Assembly (NCBI GenBank): GCA_025345505.1
Contig: JANVCC010000030.1
Coordinates: 11,604,166 to 11,668,165 of the forward strand
Source of the DNA: Todiramphus chloris collaris
Lineage: Eukaryota; Chordata; Aves; Coraciiformes; Alcedinidae
Direction of reading: 5' to 3'
Length of the DNA: 64,000 nucleotides
Below, piece after piece: positions 33,801 to 46,470 of this stretch (its first letter is position 1; each line of letters opens with the position of its first letter). The position numbers and the translations under genes were made by a program. The notes under the pieces were generated by a model. The model saw only the letters and a program-made list of their open reading frames with translations. It was not told the origin of the DNA and did no database searches.

Positions 33801-36597
33801 TTTTATGTTTCCATAGTGTTCTACAAGAAGGGCTAAATTCTAAGTGTTGTTTGACAGAGGTAAACATGAGTAATCCAACTCTCTTCTTACACTTGATACA
33901 CTGAAAAAACCTGAATAAGTCCTGAGATTTCATATCTAACCAACTGAAATTGGGGGAGGTGAATTGGTTCATCTTGAACTGAGGCAATATATGCCTTAAT
34001 GCTCTTTGAAGAAAAGCAGTCATAATTTGGGTATTAAAAAAAAAATGACTTTTTGGGGGTTATTTAATGACCCCACTCAATTTTATTTGAAAAGGGATGT
34101 ATGAATCAATGATACTCATCCATTAGCTGACTCCAAACTATTATAAAAAAATCTTCTTGTAGAAAGTATGTTATCTGTGAAAGAATGACAACTGCTGACT
34201 TATTTTGCAGCACTCCTGAGCTGGATAAAATGTAAAACCAAAAAGGATGATCAGAGCATGGTATTTTTAGTCTTTTGCAGGGAACTATATATGATGCTAT
34301 TTAGTTAAGAATGACTCTTAAAGGATGATTTGACTGTTTCTTGCAGAGAAATTAAATTTCTGATGCAATTTTTTCAAATGTAATAAAGCTCAGATCTGAG
34401 ACTTGCAAGCCAAAAAAGTACATTCCGAATTAGCTGTTTACTAATACAGGTAGAAAGGGGGTTATAAGTTGCTATGATTTTTTTGTTGTTGGTGGTTACT
34501 TGTGTAATACTGTATGAAAAATGTTGTGAACAGTAAATTACACTCTGTTCTGTCTTTTCTGTCTACAGGAGATAATTCAAGAGGAAAAAAGACCTGTATG
34601 AAATTCAACAGCAAATTCTGTGTATATCTGTGTGCACATCTATATGTGTACTGCTGCTGGCATGTTTGTTTTCAAGTGGAAGTTTCAGTGACAGACGACA
34701 ACATAAACGTTAAGTGCATGGCAGACTGTTTTTGTGTGGTGCCCGCTGCTTATTTCATGAGGTGCTCTCCCCCGTCCCAAGCAAGCGTAATGCATTGCAG
34801 CACTGTCAGCAACTCGCCAGCCTTGTGACAAGGATGCAATATTGAGATGCCACCAGCACTTTTCCCACTGCTGACTGGGAGCAGAAGTGACTTTGGTGGT
34901 GAAGGGGCTGCGTGGAGGCCAGAGAGACTCATGGGGTCCTGCATGGCAGTGGGAGGCATCGGTGGCCCTGGAGCTCCTGCAGGTGTTGAACATGGTGTTG
35001 AACATCTGAAGGGGCTGTGGCAGCGTCACATCCTCAGGTGTCAGGCACCTGGGCGTGTGAGCGCGGCAGGTCTTTGCTCACGGTGACTGGAGCTGGGGCT
35101 GCTCTGGGTACTGGAGTTGCTGAGATCCACATGGCTCTGCATAGTCCTCTAGTCTGTGTGAAGCTGTGCACAAAGTTTCTTCTTAACCATGAATTTAATA
35201 CGCTTTCAGACTTGACAACCTCCCTTTAAATGAAAACATTTATATTGAACAAAAAACATGTTTGCCTCTCCAAATAAATGGAATTATGGTTCAAAGATCT
35301 GACTTAATCCTGAAGCTCTTACACTGTACAGTAAGTAGAAAAGAAAGAGGATTGCTCGGACGAGCTGGGGTTAGCAGGATCAGGCTCCATTTTACATCAT
35401 CTCACTCGTTTTCCTTCTGGTATTTAATGTATCATTTCCAGAACTCCCACTGGCTGTTTATAACAAAGTCAAAGTAACTTCACATCTATTTAGCTAATGG
35501 GAAAAAAAATAATTGAAAGTAATGAGAGATGGTACAGAGAGTACCCATCCAACTTTCCTGGTAATGTGAGGATTGTTAAAGAAACGAAAAATGCCATTCA
35601 TCCGGATGTATTTTTATCATAAAGTCATGTCCTTTTAAAACTAATTTGAGGATTTTTCTCAAATGCATTGTAACTATTTGTTCTTTTTCTACGTTGTTTT
35701 CTTTGTGAAACTGTGATTAAAAATTAATGTTTCATGGGATCCAAAGGAGGATGTTTACAAAGTAATGGTGTCATCTGTATTTGTTCTATTTTCTATAAAT
35801 GGAATTTCTGTTCAGATAACATTAAAATATTTTAGTATTAATGTGTTTTCATGACATTTGTATATTTCTAGCTATGATTTTGGTACCTGATCCCATGTCA
35901 CCAGGCTAATTAAGGAAAGTGAGATCAAAAGTTTTATTGTTCCTACAGGTCAATCTGTTCTACAACCCCACTACTGGTCTCGGTACTCTCTGAATTGAAT
36001 GATTTTTTTTTTTTTCCTGCCAAAGCCCTGAGGAACCTGTATTCCAATTGGTAGATTGTGTATTCAGGACATGTAAAGCTGAAAGAAGCCTGGGCAAGAA
36101 GAGTAGTTTGTTTAGTGGATGCATTCAAATGACTCTCCAGCAAAGACTTAAAATGAAGACTGAATGAAATTTATTGTGGCAAAGTTTCCTTCGTGGGCTG
36201 GAAAAAAATATGTACAGAGAATTGGACAAAGAAAGTTTTGCCAGCTTCATTTCAAAGCTGAACTGTCTTGCATGGGAAAAAAAAATAATAAAAATATCCT
36301 CCTGAAAATGAGACTTAGTTTTTCCTGTATGTGGCTGGTACTTTGTACACTGATATATTGTGACCCTGTAAGGAGATTCTGTACGTGGACAAAAACTGGG
36401 CCCAGCAAATGACATGGATCAGTGTTAGAGGCCAAGGTGAAGCTTTATTTCTTCCTGCTGCCTAGACTGAGCTTTCATGGGACTCCAACTTGATGTAATG
36501 GGGGTTTCTCAGTCCCTTACTGCCTGCACCTCCCTGTCTCCCCACCCCTTGTGGCATCTTCCTGTGTCCCCTTCCATCATCCCTTGCAGCACCTTCT
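27847..36597. other. Long noncoding AT-rich, CpG-poor stretch
   Basis: About 8.7 kb in which I recognise no exon, RNA gene or transposon. Open frames up to 145 codons (for example 32500-32937) lack any known motif and are what chance would give. A TAGG/TATG-type repeat lies at 33109-33137. It is consistent with an intron of a large gene or a gene desert. Confidence 0.45.
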
Positions 36598-36598
36598 T

Positions 36599-36627
36599 TC
36601 CCTCCCTCCCTCCCTCCCTCCCTCCCC
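36599..36627 (+). repeat. (CCCT)n microsatellite
   Basis: About seven CCCT units. The complement is AGGG-rich and could form a G-quadruplex on the minus strand. Confidence 0.9.
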
Positions 36628-37413
36628 AGAACAAGGGGATGGCTTTCTGCCATCAGAGCAGCAGGGTCATGACTGGGCTACCATCTGCTGAAGCCCCATG
36701 GGGACTCCAGAGGCATCCTTCAGGGTGGTGTGGGCAGACCTGAGCTGGTGAAACCCCTTGCTGTCACTGAGATCGGTGGGCAGTGGTGGCTTGTGCCACC
36801 CCACGTCCTATCCCACCTGCATGCATAGGGCGGTCTTGGGCAAGCATTGCTTTATGGAAAGAAGTCAATCGGCTGTGGTGCCCGGGGTTTGTGCACAGTG
36901 TCAAACTAAGACAGAAATACAGGGGATTTCCAAGCAGCATCTCGACAGCATCGCAGGGTGTGATTCTGGAGTGAAATCAGCAGTCTGTTAAGAGCAGTGT
37001 TTTAAGCTTTTGCCACTGAAAATTATTAAAGGCAACATTTAGATTTAAAGGAATCTGTTTATTCCTGATTAAGATGTATGAAATATTTTAGTCAGTTCCA
37101 GTTTGAAACCAGCTCACTTTTTCTTTTTAGATTCAAATTTAAACTAGTTTCTATTCAAAGTTTTTAAAGGGACATACACAATGTTATTCTTCAGCATGAC
37201 ATTTGAGTCTCACCCCCTACCAGGAAGGATACCTTAACCTCCCTGCTGCTGAAAAGACTAGGAAGAAAAATAGCTTGTTTTTTTGTACATTGCTTCACAT
37301 GGCCGCTTGGTACTACTTGGAGTAAAGTGAGTTCATTGTAACTCCTCTGCTTTGTGTTTCACTTTTTAGTTTGTGTGAGACTTCCTGTAGTTGTACAGAC
37401 ATGGACAGAGGGG
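36628..37413. other. Noncoding spacer
   Basis: A GC-moderate part up to about 36960, then AT-rich. No exon or repeat is recognised. Confidence 0.4.
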
Positions 37414-37433
37414 AAAAAAAAAAAAAAAAAAAA
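37414..37433 (+). repeat. A20 homopolymer
   Basis: Twenty A after GACAGAGGGG. There is no recognisable retroposed body beside it. Confidence 0.9.
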
Positions 37434-39131
37434 GCAAGAGAAATCTGCCCTCGGAAGAGTTACCATGTGTGTTACATGGGCTAGCCAGAGGTGGGCTGCA
37501 TGAAAAAAAACATTGTTTTGTAGATGATTTTGGGAACAATCAGGTTATCAATGTCTCATTAAAAAAAACCACAAAACAATCAGGCTAAATGATCCCTATG
37601 TGCCAGTGTAACTGTACTGAGAACTGGTTTCACAGAAACTGCTTTAAAAATATCTGTGAATTGATGTGGGCAAATGTGTGAATATTTTTCTCTTAGTTTT
37701 TTTTTAAGCAGAAAGTGAGGAAGTTTATTTGTTTGTTTGTTTTGTGACAGGGAAACAGCCCACAGTTATGCAGAACAAATATATTATTAAAGTAGTCCCT
37801 ACATATCTCCCTATCTTTCTCAAGCCATTCCAACCAAAAGCTTTTGTAAGCGTGTGGGGGCAGCACTGACCTTTTAATTCTGTTTATACGATGACTAGAA
37901 AAAATAAATCCCTGGTCGAGGAGGACCTGAACTTGCAGGAGTTGCCCCGAGGTTTTATGCAACTATAACTTGAGGCATTTCTGCAGGCAGCCAGCCCTGC
38001 TCCAGTGCTCCCAGTTGGCAGCAGGCACCTGCAGGGTTGTCACTGGTTTAAGGGAAAGACAAGGGCACAAGCACTTGTCCCAGTAGGCCTAAGAGGTGGA
38101 CAGTGCCGAGGTCCTGTGCCTGCGAGTGTTTACACATGAATCAACAGCTTCTCAGGCACAGTTTTGCTTGTTCCAGCATCAGAGCCCAGCTCTGAGGCTG
38201 GTGGTCAGGCCGTGGTTCTTGGATTGCTCTTTGCAGCAGGCTGAGGTGCTTGGTGGCCACTCAGCCGAGCTGGAGTAACCTGTGGGGCTGCCCCATGCTT
38301 ATGTCAGGGCCTGCTCAGTGGGGTGACTCAAGGCTGGCCACAGGGAGTTTTGCAGGCTGGCTGTGACCAGCCACCCTTCCATCTGCTACACACGGCCCTG
38401 CAGCACCATGCAGGTGAGCAGGACCCAGAGAAGAGCCATGCACCCAGAGGGGGCTGTGAACCATCGACAAGGACACAGCTCAGTAACCTGGGGGTCAGCA
38501 CAGCTCTGTAGAAGCGCTGTGGGATGTTCAATGGTGTGGCTGTGGCATGACTGGTCCTGAGCTTCACTTGCTCTGGGATGGCCACTCACTGAGCCCCCCA
38601 ACTCACACTGGTGTTTGAGTTCGCTTTCAGATGGTTTTGCTCCCCAAAACAGATCTTGTGGGACCTTTTCCTCCAAGGGGTAGCTGTGTTACAAAACCAC
38701 ATCCATGGTGGGTGAGGATGCAGAATTAATACACAGCAGTGAAAGAACAGAGGGAAATGCATCACACCTCTGAGATGAGGGATTTCAAGGCAGTCCATGG
38801 GTGGGCAGGAATAGGGGCCATGTTAGTCTCTGTCCAGGAGTCAGACAGCAGCTTACAGCACATACATCCGCTTCCTTCCTTTTTTTTCCTTCTTAATTGA
38901 TTTATTTATTTGGCTTAGCACTTGGTCCTAGATCCCTGCATGATGATACAGAGGCACAACCAGTGTAAAACCGCAGGCACTACCCAGGGCTGCAATCCTG
39001 CGTGGCGCTGAGTCCCTGCACGGAGCCAGCCAGTGCCTGCTGCTGCCATCAGCGCCGGGGGAATTAAGGGCATTTCACAGCTTTCAGGCACAGGAACAAA
39101 TTGTAAACTGTAGTGTTGCATCCATGTGTGA
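37434..39131. other. Noncoding DNA
   Basis: Mixed composition, with GC-moderate stretches at about 38020-38700. Overlapping open frames on both strands there have no recognisable product. No splice-bounded exon was found. Confidence 0.4.
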
Positions 39132-39147
39132 ACACACACACACACAC
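39132..39147 (+). repeat. (AC)8 microsatellite
   Basis: Eight AC units with CGCA after them. Confidence 0.9.
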
Positions 39148-39271
39148 GCAGAAAGCTGCCAGCAGCTGATGCTTCACACTAATCACTCTTATAAATGCCT
39201 CTAATTAGACTTATAAATACCTCTAACTTTCCTACAGGGAACAAAATGCCCAACAGGCTTAATGTAAACTC

Positions 39272-39290
39272 GGGGGGGGGGGGGGGCGGG
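39272..39290 (+). repeat. G15 run
   Basis: Fifteen G then CGGG. One of three long G runs in the window (with 4797 and 39792), all G4-capable. Confidence 0.9.
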
Positions 39291-39665
39291 AAAAGAGTTA
39301 AAAAGATGAGTAAAAGCTATTTTTAAACCTGGCAAGCCCTGGCCCAGCACCGCTGAAAATCCCAGCCGTGGTACAGCACTCCTAAATTGCAGAGCCCTGC
39401 ACCCCAGCAGAGCCCGTCAGGCTGCTGGAGGGGAGGCGCAGCATGGGCAGATTGGGGGTGAGCAGCCGGGGGAGGGGCTGCAGCCCTCAGCCTTTGTAGC
39501 CGGAGGGCGAAACATCGGGATCCTGCAGAGAGGGAACACAGAAACCCTCAAGGCAGAGAGAAATAGGCCTAGACAAAAGCCCGTTACATGGTTGCAAATC
39601 ACCCCACTGCTGTTATTTTATTTACCGCTGTCCGCAGGAGGATTGTTTTCTCTTGCAAAAATTTA

Positions 39666-39668
<3 letters not shown>

Positions 39669-39713
<45 letters not shown>
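39669..39713 (+). repeat. T45 homopolymer
   Basis: The longest T run in the window, followed by CCCCCTCC. Its length is likely unreliable. Frames with Phe or Lys runs across it are artefacts. Confidence 0.9.
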
Positions 39714-39791
39714 CCCCCTCCTTGCTTCCCAACAGTGGTCACTTATACCACAGTGCCACATACAGACTGAACTCACCTCTGCTATCGGGGC

Positions 39792-39807
39792 GGGGGGGGG
39801 GGGGGGG
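39792..39807 (+). repeat. G16 run
   Basis: A G16 run about 80 bases after the T45 run, in otherwise ordinary DNA. G4-capable on the + strand. Confidence 0.9.
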
Positions 39808-42800
39808 CTGCCAGCAAAGGCCTCCAGAAAAATCCAAGCCCACCTCGCTGGGTGCTGCTTTGATGAAAACCAAACAAAACCAAAACAAAACATACTTTTT
39901 TCTTTCTTTATTTTTTTTTTTCCTTCCCCCCCTTCAGGACAAAGCCCCTGGGCAGCTTGTTTCGCTGTCCAGGTGAGGAGCACAGCCGAGGTGCCCAGTG
40001 TGCTCGCTGCTGCACAGGCACTCACAGCCCCACCGCCTTCCCTGCTCTGCCAGGAGCAGCTCTCGCTGATTATCATAAAACTTTTGTCACTCCTCTTTTT
40101 CAAGGGATCTCTATTTATCTATAGACTTACTTGTTTTTAAATGTGTAAGAAAGAGGAACAAAGGCCTCTGGGGCATGACAATCATTTCTTGGATGCTTGT
40201 TTGGAAAATAAATTCCCCTTTCTGGGGAGGTCATCTGCTGAGCCATGTATTCACACTCATGCCCTCCATCCTATTTCAGGCAGGTGAGCTTAGGACCACT
40301 TGATATTAACTTATGGTGAATATGAATCCTCAGTAAAATCAACATGCTTTGAAGTAGGTGCCAGTATGAGCCAGGATTTGCTGGTGGTTCCCCCAGCAAA
40401 AGATGTAAACCATCTTTTGGACAGTATCCACTTGGGTGCGTGAAAGCATAATCAACATGTAAAGGAAGGGAGGAAGGAGAAGGGACAGAAGCCATGTCCC
40501 TGTGGGGAAGAAATGACTCCTGCCTTTGCTGTAAACAACTTTTGCAATGGTGACCGCGGTCGCCTGGCCATGGGGAGCATAGGGCAGGGGGGCACCCCTA
40601 ACAAGATCCAGCTGCCCCATCCACCTCCCAGCAGGCAGGTGATTGCGCTCGCTCTCTCTTCTGACAGGTATTTACAAGGTGTGTGAACAGGTAATTAGCC
40701 CCCAAACCAGGCTGCAGGAAACCGTTCTGGTCACCCCACTGCGGCATGGGCAGTGAGCTGGAGGGCTGATTTTCGATGGCTGATTTACCCCGAACAAAGG
40801 CCCCAAACAGCACAGAGTGCCTGACTTGGGGATGGTAACTTTAGAGCCAATGGGCTCCTCTCCCATCAGTTTAAGACAGTGTTATTTTTTGCCAAGCTGA
40901 TAACATTTTAAACATATTGCACGATGGAGTTTTCTTGGGAGGAAGGGAAACCCGTGAATTTGCTATAAAAGAAACTTCTGTGAATAAGAAAATCTATCCT
41001 GTGAATTCACCTGTTGCCAGCCAAGGAGAAATGTTTGGTGTTTTATTTCAATCAAGAATTTGCCATGTATCTAGTTCTTTATCTAACCTCACTCTTTGGA
41101 AGATTTGATGTTACGCTTGGCAGAGCTCTCAGGTCCAGACTGCTTTATTATGCTGTACTCTACAAGTTTTAATGTTTTAGATTGGTGGTATTGTAGGAAT
41201 AAAAATATAGCCTGAAATCGTCACAGAATGGACAAGGTGCATTTAATACGGCCCAAATGAATCTTGACATTTTTTAGCAGGAGTTTATATAAGAACTTAA
41301 TGCTGTTAAAAAAACCCTGACTACATACTACTGTTTTTTTTGTTTGTTTTTTCTATAAGCAAAGTCTTAGAAATGTGCAGGATGTGGCTAGCAGGAGATC
41401 TTTCATGGCCTTGACCAGCAACTGGATCACCTGCACAACGTCAGCAGGTGCAGAAACCCAACAAACCCTGGGTTACCAATTACCAGATGAGGAAATTTGC
41501 CATGATGCTACTAGTATAAATCTTTGCCATATCCTCAGTGTTGGTTTAAACTCTATCAATTCAGTGCAACTATTCTGGAGATGGAACAATCCAGCTACTT
41601 CAGGTGCAGCACAAGTCCAGAGGCTGCCAGGAAAAGCCATTTGCTGACCAGAAGGAGGTTTGTGTCTCACCCCTCTATTTTTATCAAGCCTTGTCTACTG
41701 GCCTTTATTTTTTAATTTTATGTAAAGACAGAGCTGTCCTGTATCAGTAGATTTGGATGGGTAGTATCAGCTTCTCAATAGCTGTGTAATGCTATTGACC
41801 ACATGGACCAACATTTCCAGTGTTGACAGCTTTCTTCAGCCCGGTGCATTTAAGGAGGGCGCTCTCAGGTGGGATGGAGGCCGAAACATGCTCATGCTCT
41901 GACCATTCTTGTCCATATCTCTTTATCTAAATTTGCCTTTCACAAATATAAGGTGTTCAAACAGCAGTATTTGAGGCTGCCGTTAGTCTCAAGTGGTGGC
42001 AGCTCCCAAGGAAGGTGCAACATCAACTCCTTGGGTACAATAACCTCTGCCATTATCACAGCTGGAGCCACTTAAGCTGTATCTGTCATAGCACTGGGAT
42101 TGCCCATATGCAAGATGAATTTTGGATTAGTGCAATTCACTAGTACCGGTACTTGTTACAACCTCTAATTATGAGTGGTAACATCTTGAGCACAAGTGGT
42201 AGGATTTTGTTCTTATAGTGTTAAATGTTGAGCCTCACTGGTGCATCAGGCAAGGCTACAAATAGGAAACCTTTTGTGCAGTGAAGACCCTGCTTAACCT
42301 AAGTCATTAGGCCCCAGCTGTGGGTTGTATTAGTAGAAAATTCATGCCACCTGTTTGCTTCTAGGCTTGCAGTGTGGGTCTGGTTGGTGCCCAAAAGTTG
42401 CTACTTCCTCTCCAGGTAAGGATTTTTATTTTTATTACTGTTTCTATGGGACTCTTTTTCTCATCATTTATAAGGTGTGTTGTTTTTGTGGGGAAGAGGA
42501 AAAAAAGAAGAATCTTTGCTCTAGGAGAAGGATGAGCTCTGTTCCGTGAGAGGTGGTTTGTTTGTGTAACATTGTAGTGAGTGTATTGTGTGCATATCCT
42601 GTGTATGTGCTTAAATCTGGCAACGTTTTTCTTGAACAATTGAATTTAATGTGTAAGTTCATGCTGAAGTTGAAAGTAATTAATGTGTCTAGTTTCAAGT
42701 AGCTGCAAAGTTAATTCTGTTCTCAGAAAACTCATAGTCTTCACCTGGTATAGCAGTGCTGTGTCAGATCTGTAAGTGGAATAAAACAAGGTTTGCTGCT

Positions 42801-45800
42801 TTGATAATAAATATCTTCTTGACCACCCTATGGCATCTTGCTTAGTACAGGGAAGTGTAATGGTGGCCTTTGTTAGCACTGAAAGGGTGACTAGTTTTAG
42901 TAGTCCTAAAGATATTCTGAAAAATAACTTGAGGAGTAAGAAAATCTTGTGAAAATGAGGAATCCTGTAGAGACCTATAGCCTAGTCCCTCTGTAGATAG
43001 CAAAGCCTCTTAATGCTGAGTACTGGAAAGGTGTATGGCAAGAGATAGTCATGTTGCCCGTCAAAAATCCTGGATCTGGGTTATACACAGAAAATATCAA
43101 TATGTTAATAACCCTCAACTTGTTTGTCTACTGGTTTGTGCAGTTACGTTATATTTTCCATCTTTGTGCCTGGGGTTGGAGATGTGCCCTTTATTTATTT
43201 GTACCATGGAAACATTTGTGACTGTAGGAATGCGGTTATTAAAGCCCACGGCAAATGTCTGTGAGATTTCTGTTCCTGACTGCCTCTGGTGTTGCTCTGA
43301 GCAGCAGAAGGAAACTGTAGGTACGGGACTCTGCACAGACATGCGATGGGCGCACAGCATCTGGGGCAGCAGTGTGGGTCTGGGCCATGTCCTTTCCCAG
43401 CAGCAAGGGTTGGAGCGTAGCTTGTGGCTCGGCTTTAGTGGAGACATTGGGAATGTGGGAAACTCATGATTGGAAGACAGAGTTCAGTTTTTGCCTCTAA
43501 AGGGGAATTATGCAGTGAGGTGGGTGAAGGCAATTTCTTTTTCTGGCTGCCCATATAAGTTCTTATTTGCATTGCCTGTGGGCTGGGGACTCGGGCAGCC
43601 TTGCAGCCTTGTGAGTTCCCTGCACATCCTCCCATCACATCGAAAAACAGTTCACAGCAGAGGATGGGGAAGGATGATGCTTTCTGGTGACCAACCAGAG
43701 TCTGCACTACCCAGCTGTGAGAGCCAGAGCTTTAGTCTTGGGGTTCATGTGTAAAAGATGGTGGTATCTGGGTGGGTAGTTGAAGATAATCTGTTGTCTC
43801 TGAGCCAGGTATAGGGAGGGCAATTGCCACAGAAATATTTTAGTGTTCTGGAGTTGTGTTTGGGGACACTTAAAGTGTGCCATTAATTTACTCCAATCAC
43901 CTTATGTCCTACTCAGTTTCTTCCTTACTGCTGGAAAAAAGAAAAGAAAAAGGGGCAGGGTATGTGCTGTGTACAAACAGCTTTGGGCTCTTCATCTGTG
44001 TGGAACTTATTAATTTGTGTGATTACTTTAATAATGACTAATGTGGTACTATAACAAAACATAGTTATTACTGTGCTAAGAGTTCAGGAAATAGGAAAAA
44101 AAACCCCATTTAACTCCCAGGAAAGCTTTAAATATCTTGCTGAAAGCTGCTGAACCCGGGCTCCCAGATCTCTCTCTGCAGAGCACACTTTAGCTTTGGA
44201 CGTACCTTTAAAGACTTTAAACAGCTTGAGACTTGTAGTTTGCCACAGGAGCTTAGAGCAAATTCATGTTTCTAGGTTTGAAACCCTGAGTTTCAGTACA
44301 AGAGCCCTGCTCAGTAAGGTAAGGAAAGGTGTAACAAGGTCATTTTGAACCATATGCATTCAGGTTTTACCTTTAAAGTCAATTCTAAATTTAATTGAAA
44401 GCTGAGGGCAAGGGAGGCAAGGTAGCACCGATGCGCTGACTTATTTTGAAGCATGTGAGGAGCTGTGCTGTTGAATGCTTGATGAGCTGCAATCTTAATA
44501 AAATGATGCTGGGCAAGTTGGCAGGAAGAGGGATGGGATGAGATGAAGGGTGAGTTTTGGGATGATGTGCGGGGCTGCCCATTTTTGCAGCTTCTTCTCG
44601 GACTCTGGTGCTCTTTCAAGTTGATGGCACAATGTGAGCATGTGAAAGATGGAGGTTTTTGTTAAATACATGACTTGGTCACCAACAGAAGATTTTGCAG
44701 GGGTTTTAGTGCACTGGCGAAGTGATAGATGAACAGAACCAACTAGATATGGCTGTTTGCCTTTTCCAGTTCCATTTAAAATAATTTCACTGAACTTGTG
44801 CTCAGTGTGAGTTATAACACTTCTCTTTCCCCTCCATTTTTGAGATGTTCAAGAGAACACTTGTAGAGGAGCTGACAGTGGTTCACCCCCCTTTTGGATG
44901 GAGATGCTGAGGTGTAGGGGACTGAAGTGCCTTGTCCCATGTCATCCAGCAAGCAAGGGGAAGCCTGAAAAAGTCCTCTCACTCAGGACTTTGAGAGTCT
45001 GATTTTGCTTTAGCAATAATAACTGGTGCTGATGTGACAGAAGAGCATGTGGTAAGAGAATAATGGCTCTTGGCGATATTACCAGTTTTTCTTTGCTTTG
45101 CTAGTTTTTATTTCATAGTAATAATCTCTTTATAAAGCTTACCCCCACTTTGCTGAAGGAACTGCTTGTAGGCTCTTGTGCATGCCTTCTAGCCACATGC
45201 ACTTAGACTGATCTCCCAAAGCCTTCTCCAACCAGCTGTGCTGTGGGAGATCTCCTGCCCCAGGTCCATGCAGGAGAGGTGTCATTAGCACAAGCTTTTC
45301 CTTTTCTCTGTATCTGCATTTTTTTTCCTCTTAGACTCACTCTTTGAATAAGCAAAGTAACATGACCCGTGGTGAATTTACTGGCTGACAAAAATTTGCA
45401 TCACTTTGCCAGAGAAAGAAAGGTGAATATTATGGTCCTTTCTGCATGAATTTGTGGTTGCTTTCACTGCCTTGCTGGGCTGATTTGTGGCTGACCGGTT
45501 GACCGCAATTGTAATGCAAAGCCTTGTTCTACTGGAGCCTGAAACAGAAATTGCATATAAACCTGGTGGATGTGATGTTAGACCCTGAAGAGAAGTATAT
45601 TTTACAGAATGGGACTGTCTCTTTAAGCTGTTGATATTTATGGCTGTCAGCTGTTGCATTTACTAAGTTGCCTGATGGCCTAGGAAGTCATGTACTAGGG
45701 ACAGTGGTGATGTAAAAGGTGGGGTTTTTTTTTGACTATAACTTTACTAGAAAGTTTCCTGTTCTGTTTTTTAAAAATGAGAAATAAATAATAGAGTTCA

Positions 45801-46368
45801 CATGGGGTGGGTAGGTATTTTTAGACACACCCCCCCCATACTCTGAGAGGTCTTTAACAACAACCACAGTTCCCAATTCATAACATGTTAGGCTGCAGTT
45901 GTCTCCTTTAGTCTAGAATTTCTGAAAATTGTTTCTCAAGTCCATTTTGGACTTGTTCACCTCATTATTTATGGAGGATAAAATTAGTCCTTTCACCTGC
46001 ATTACATATTAATTAGTCTAAGAGAAGACTTGCAGTTTATTTAAGAGAACACGTTGTTAGTCGTGTGTCAACCACATGCATCATGTCTAGACACAAATCA
46101 ATAGCTTGTGGTCAGTTATCTGCAATGCAAAATGCATCAGGCTTTTAAAGAATATATTTTTTACACCGGAAATAAAATTGCACTGAGGTGAGAGATTTTG
46201 TGCTAGATGTTCCCAAACATTGATGAAAAAGTATATGACTGTCATCTCCCCTGTCATTATCCCTGCAACTTCTGTCATCATCTTGCAAATCTTTGTCTTG
46301 TAATGTTGTGGTGTTTTGTGGTTTTTCCCTTCCTGAGTTAACTGCAGTTCCTCTATTAATAATGTTAG
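39808..46368. other. Noncoding AT-rich DNA
   Basis: No exon or RNA gene is recognised in about 6.5 kb. One short perfect stem, TCAATAGC / GCTATTGA around an 8-base loop, is at about 41775-41798. The frame at 43035-43469 shows no domain. A T/C-rich patch is at 39896-39932. Confidence 0.45.
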
Positions 46369-46470
46369 GTTGCTTTTTTTTTTTTTTCCTGTTTGATTGG
46401 TTTGGGGTTTTTGTTGTTTTTTATTGTGTGGGTGGTGGTGGTGGTTTTGGGGTTGTTTTTTGGTGTTTTG
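46369..46470 (+). repeat. T/G-rich low-complexity tract
   Basis: A T15 run, then GGTTTGGGGTTTTTG and TGTTTTTT words and a short (TGG)n near 46428-46443. Same family of texture as 27.8 kb and 48.54-48.58 kb. Confidence 0.75.

Noticed and set aside
41775..41798. Perfect 8-bp stem with 8-base loop
   Set aside because: Does not extend outward. Short stems like this are expected by chance in AT-rich DNA.
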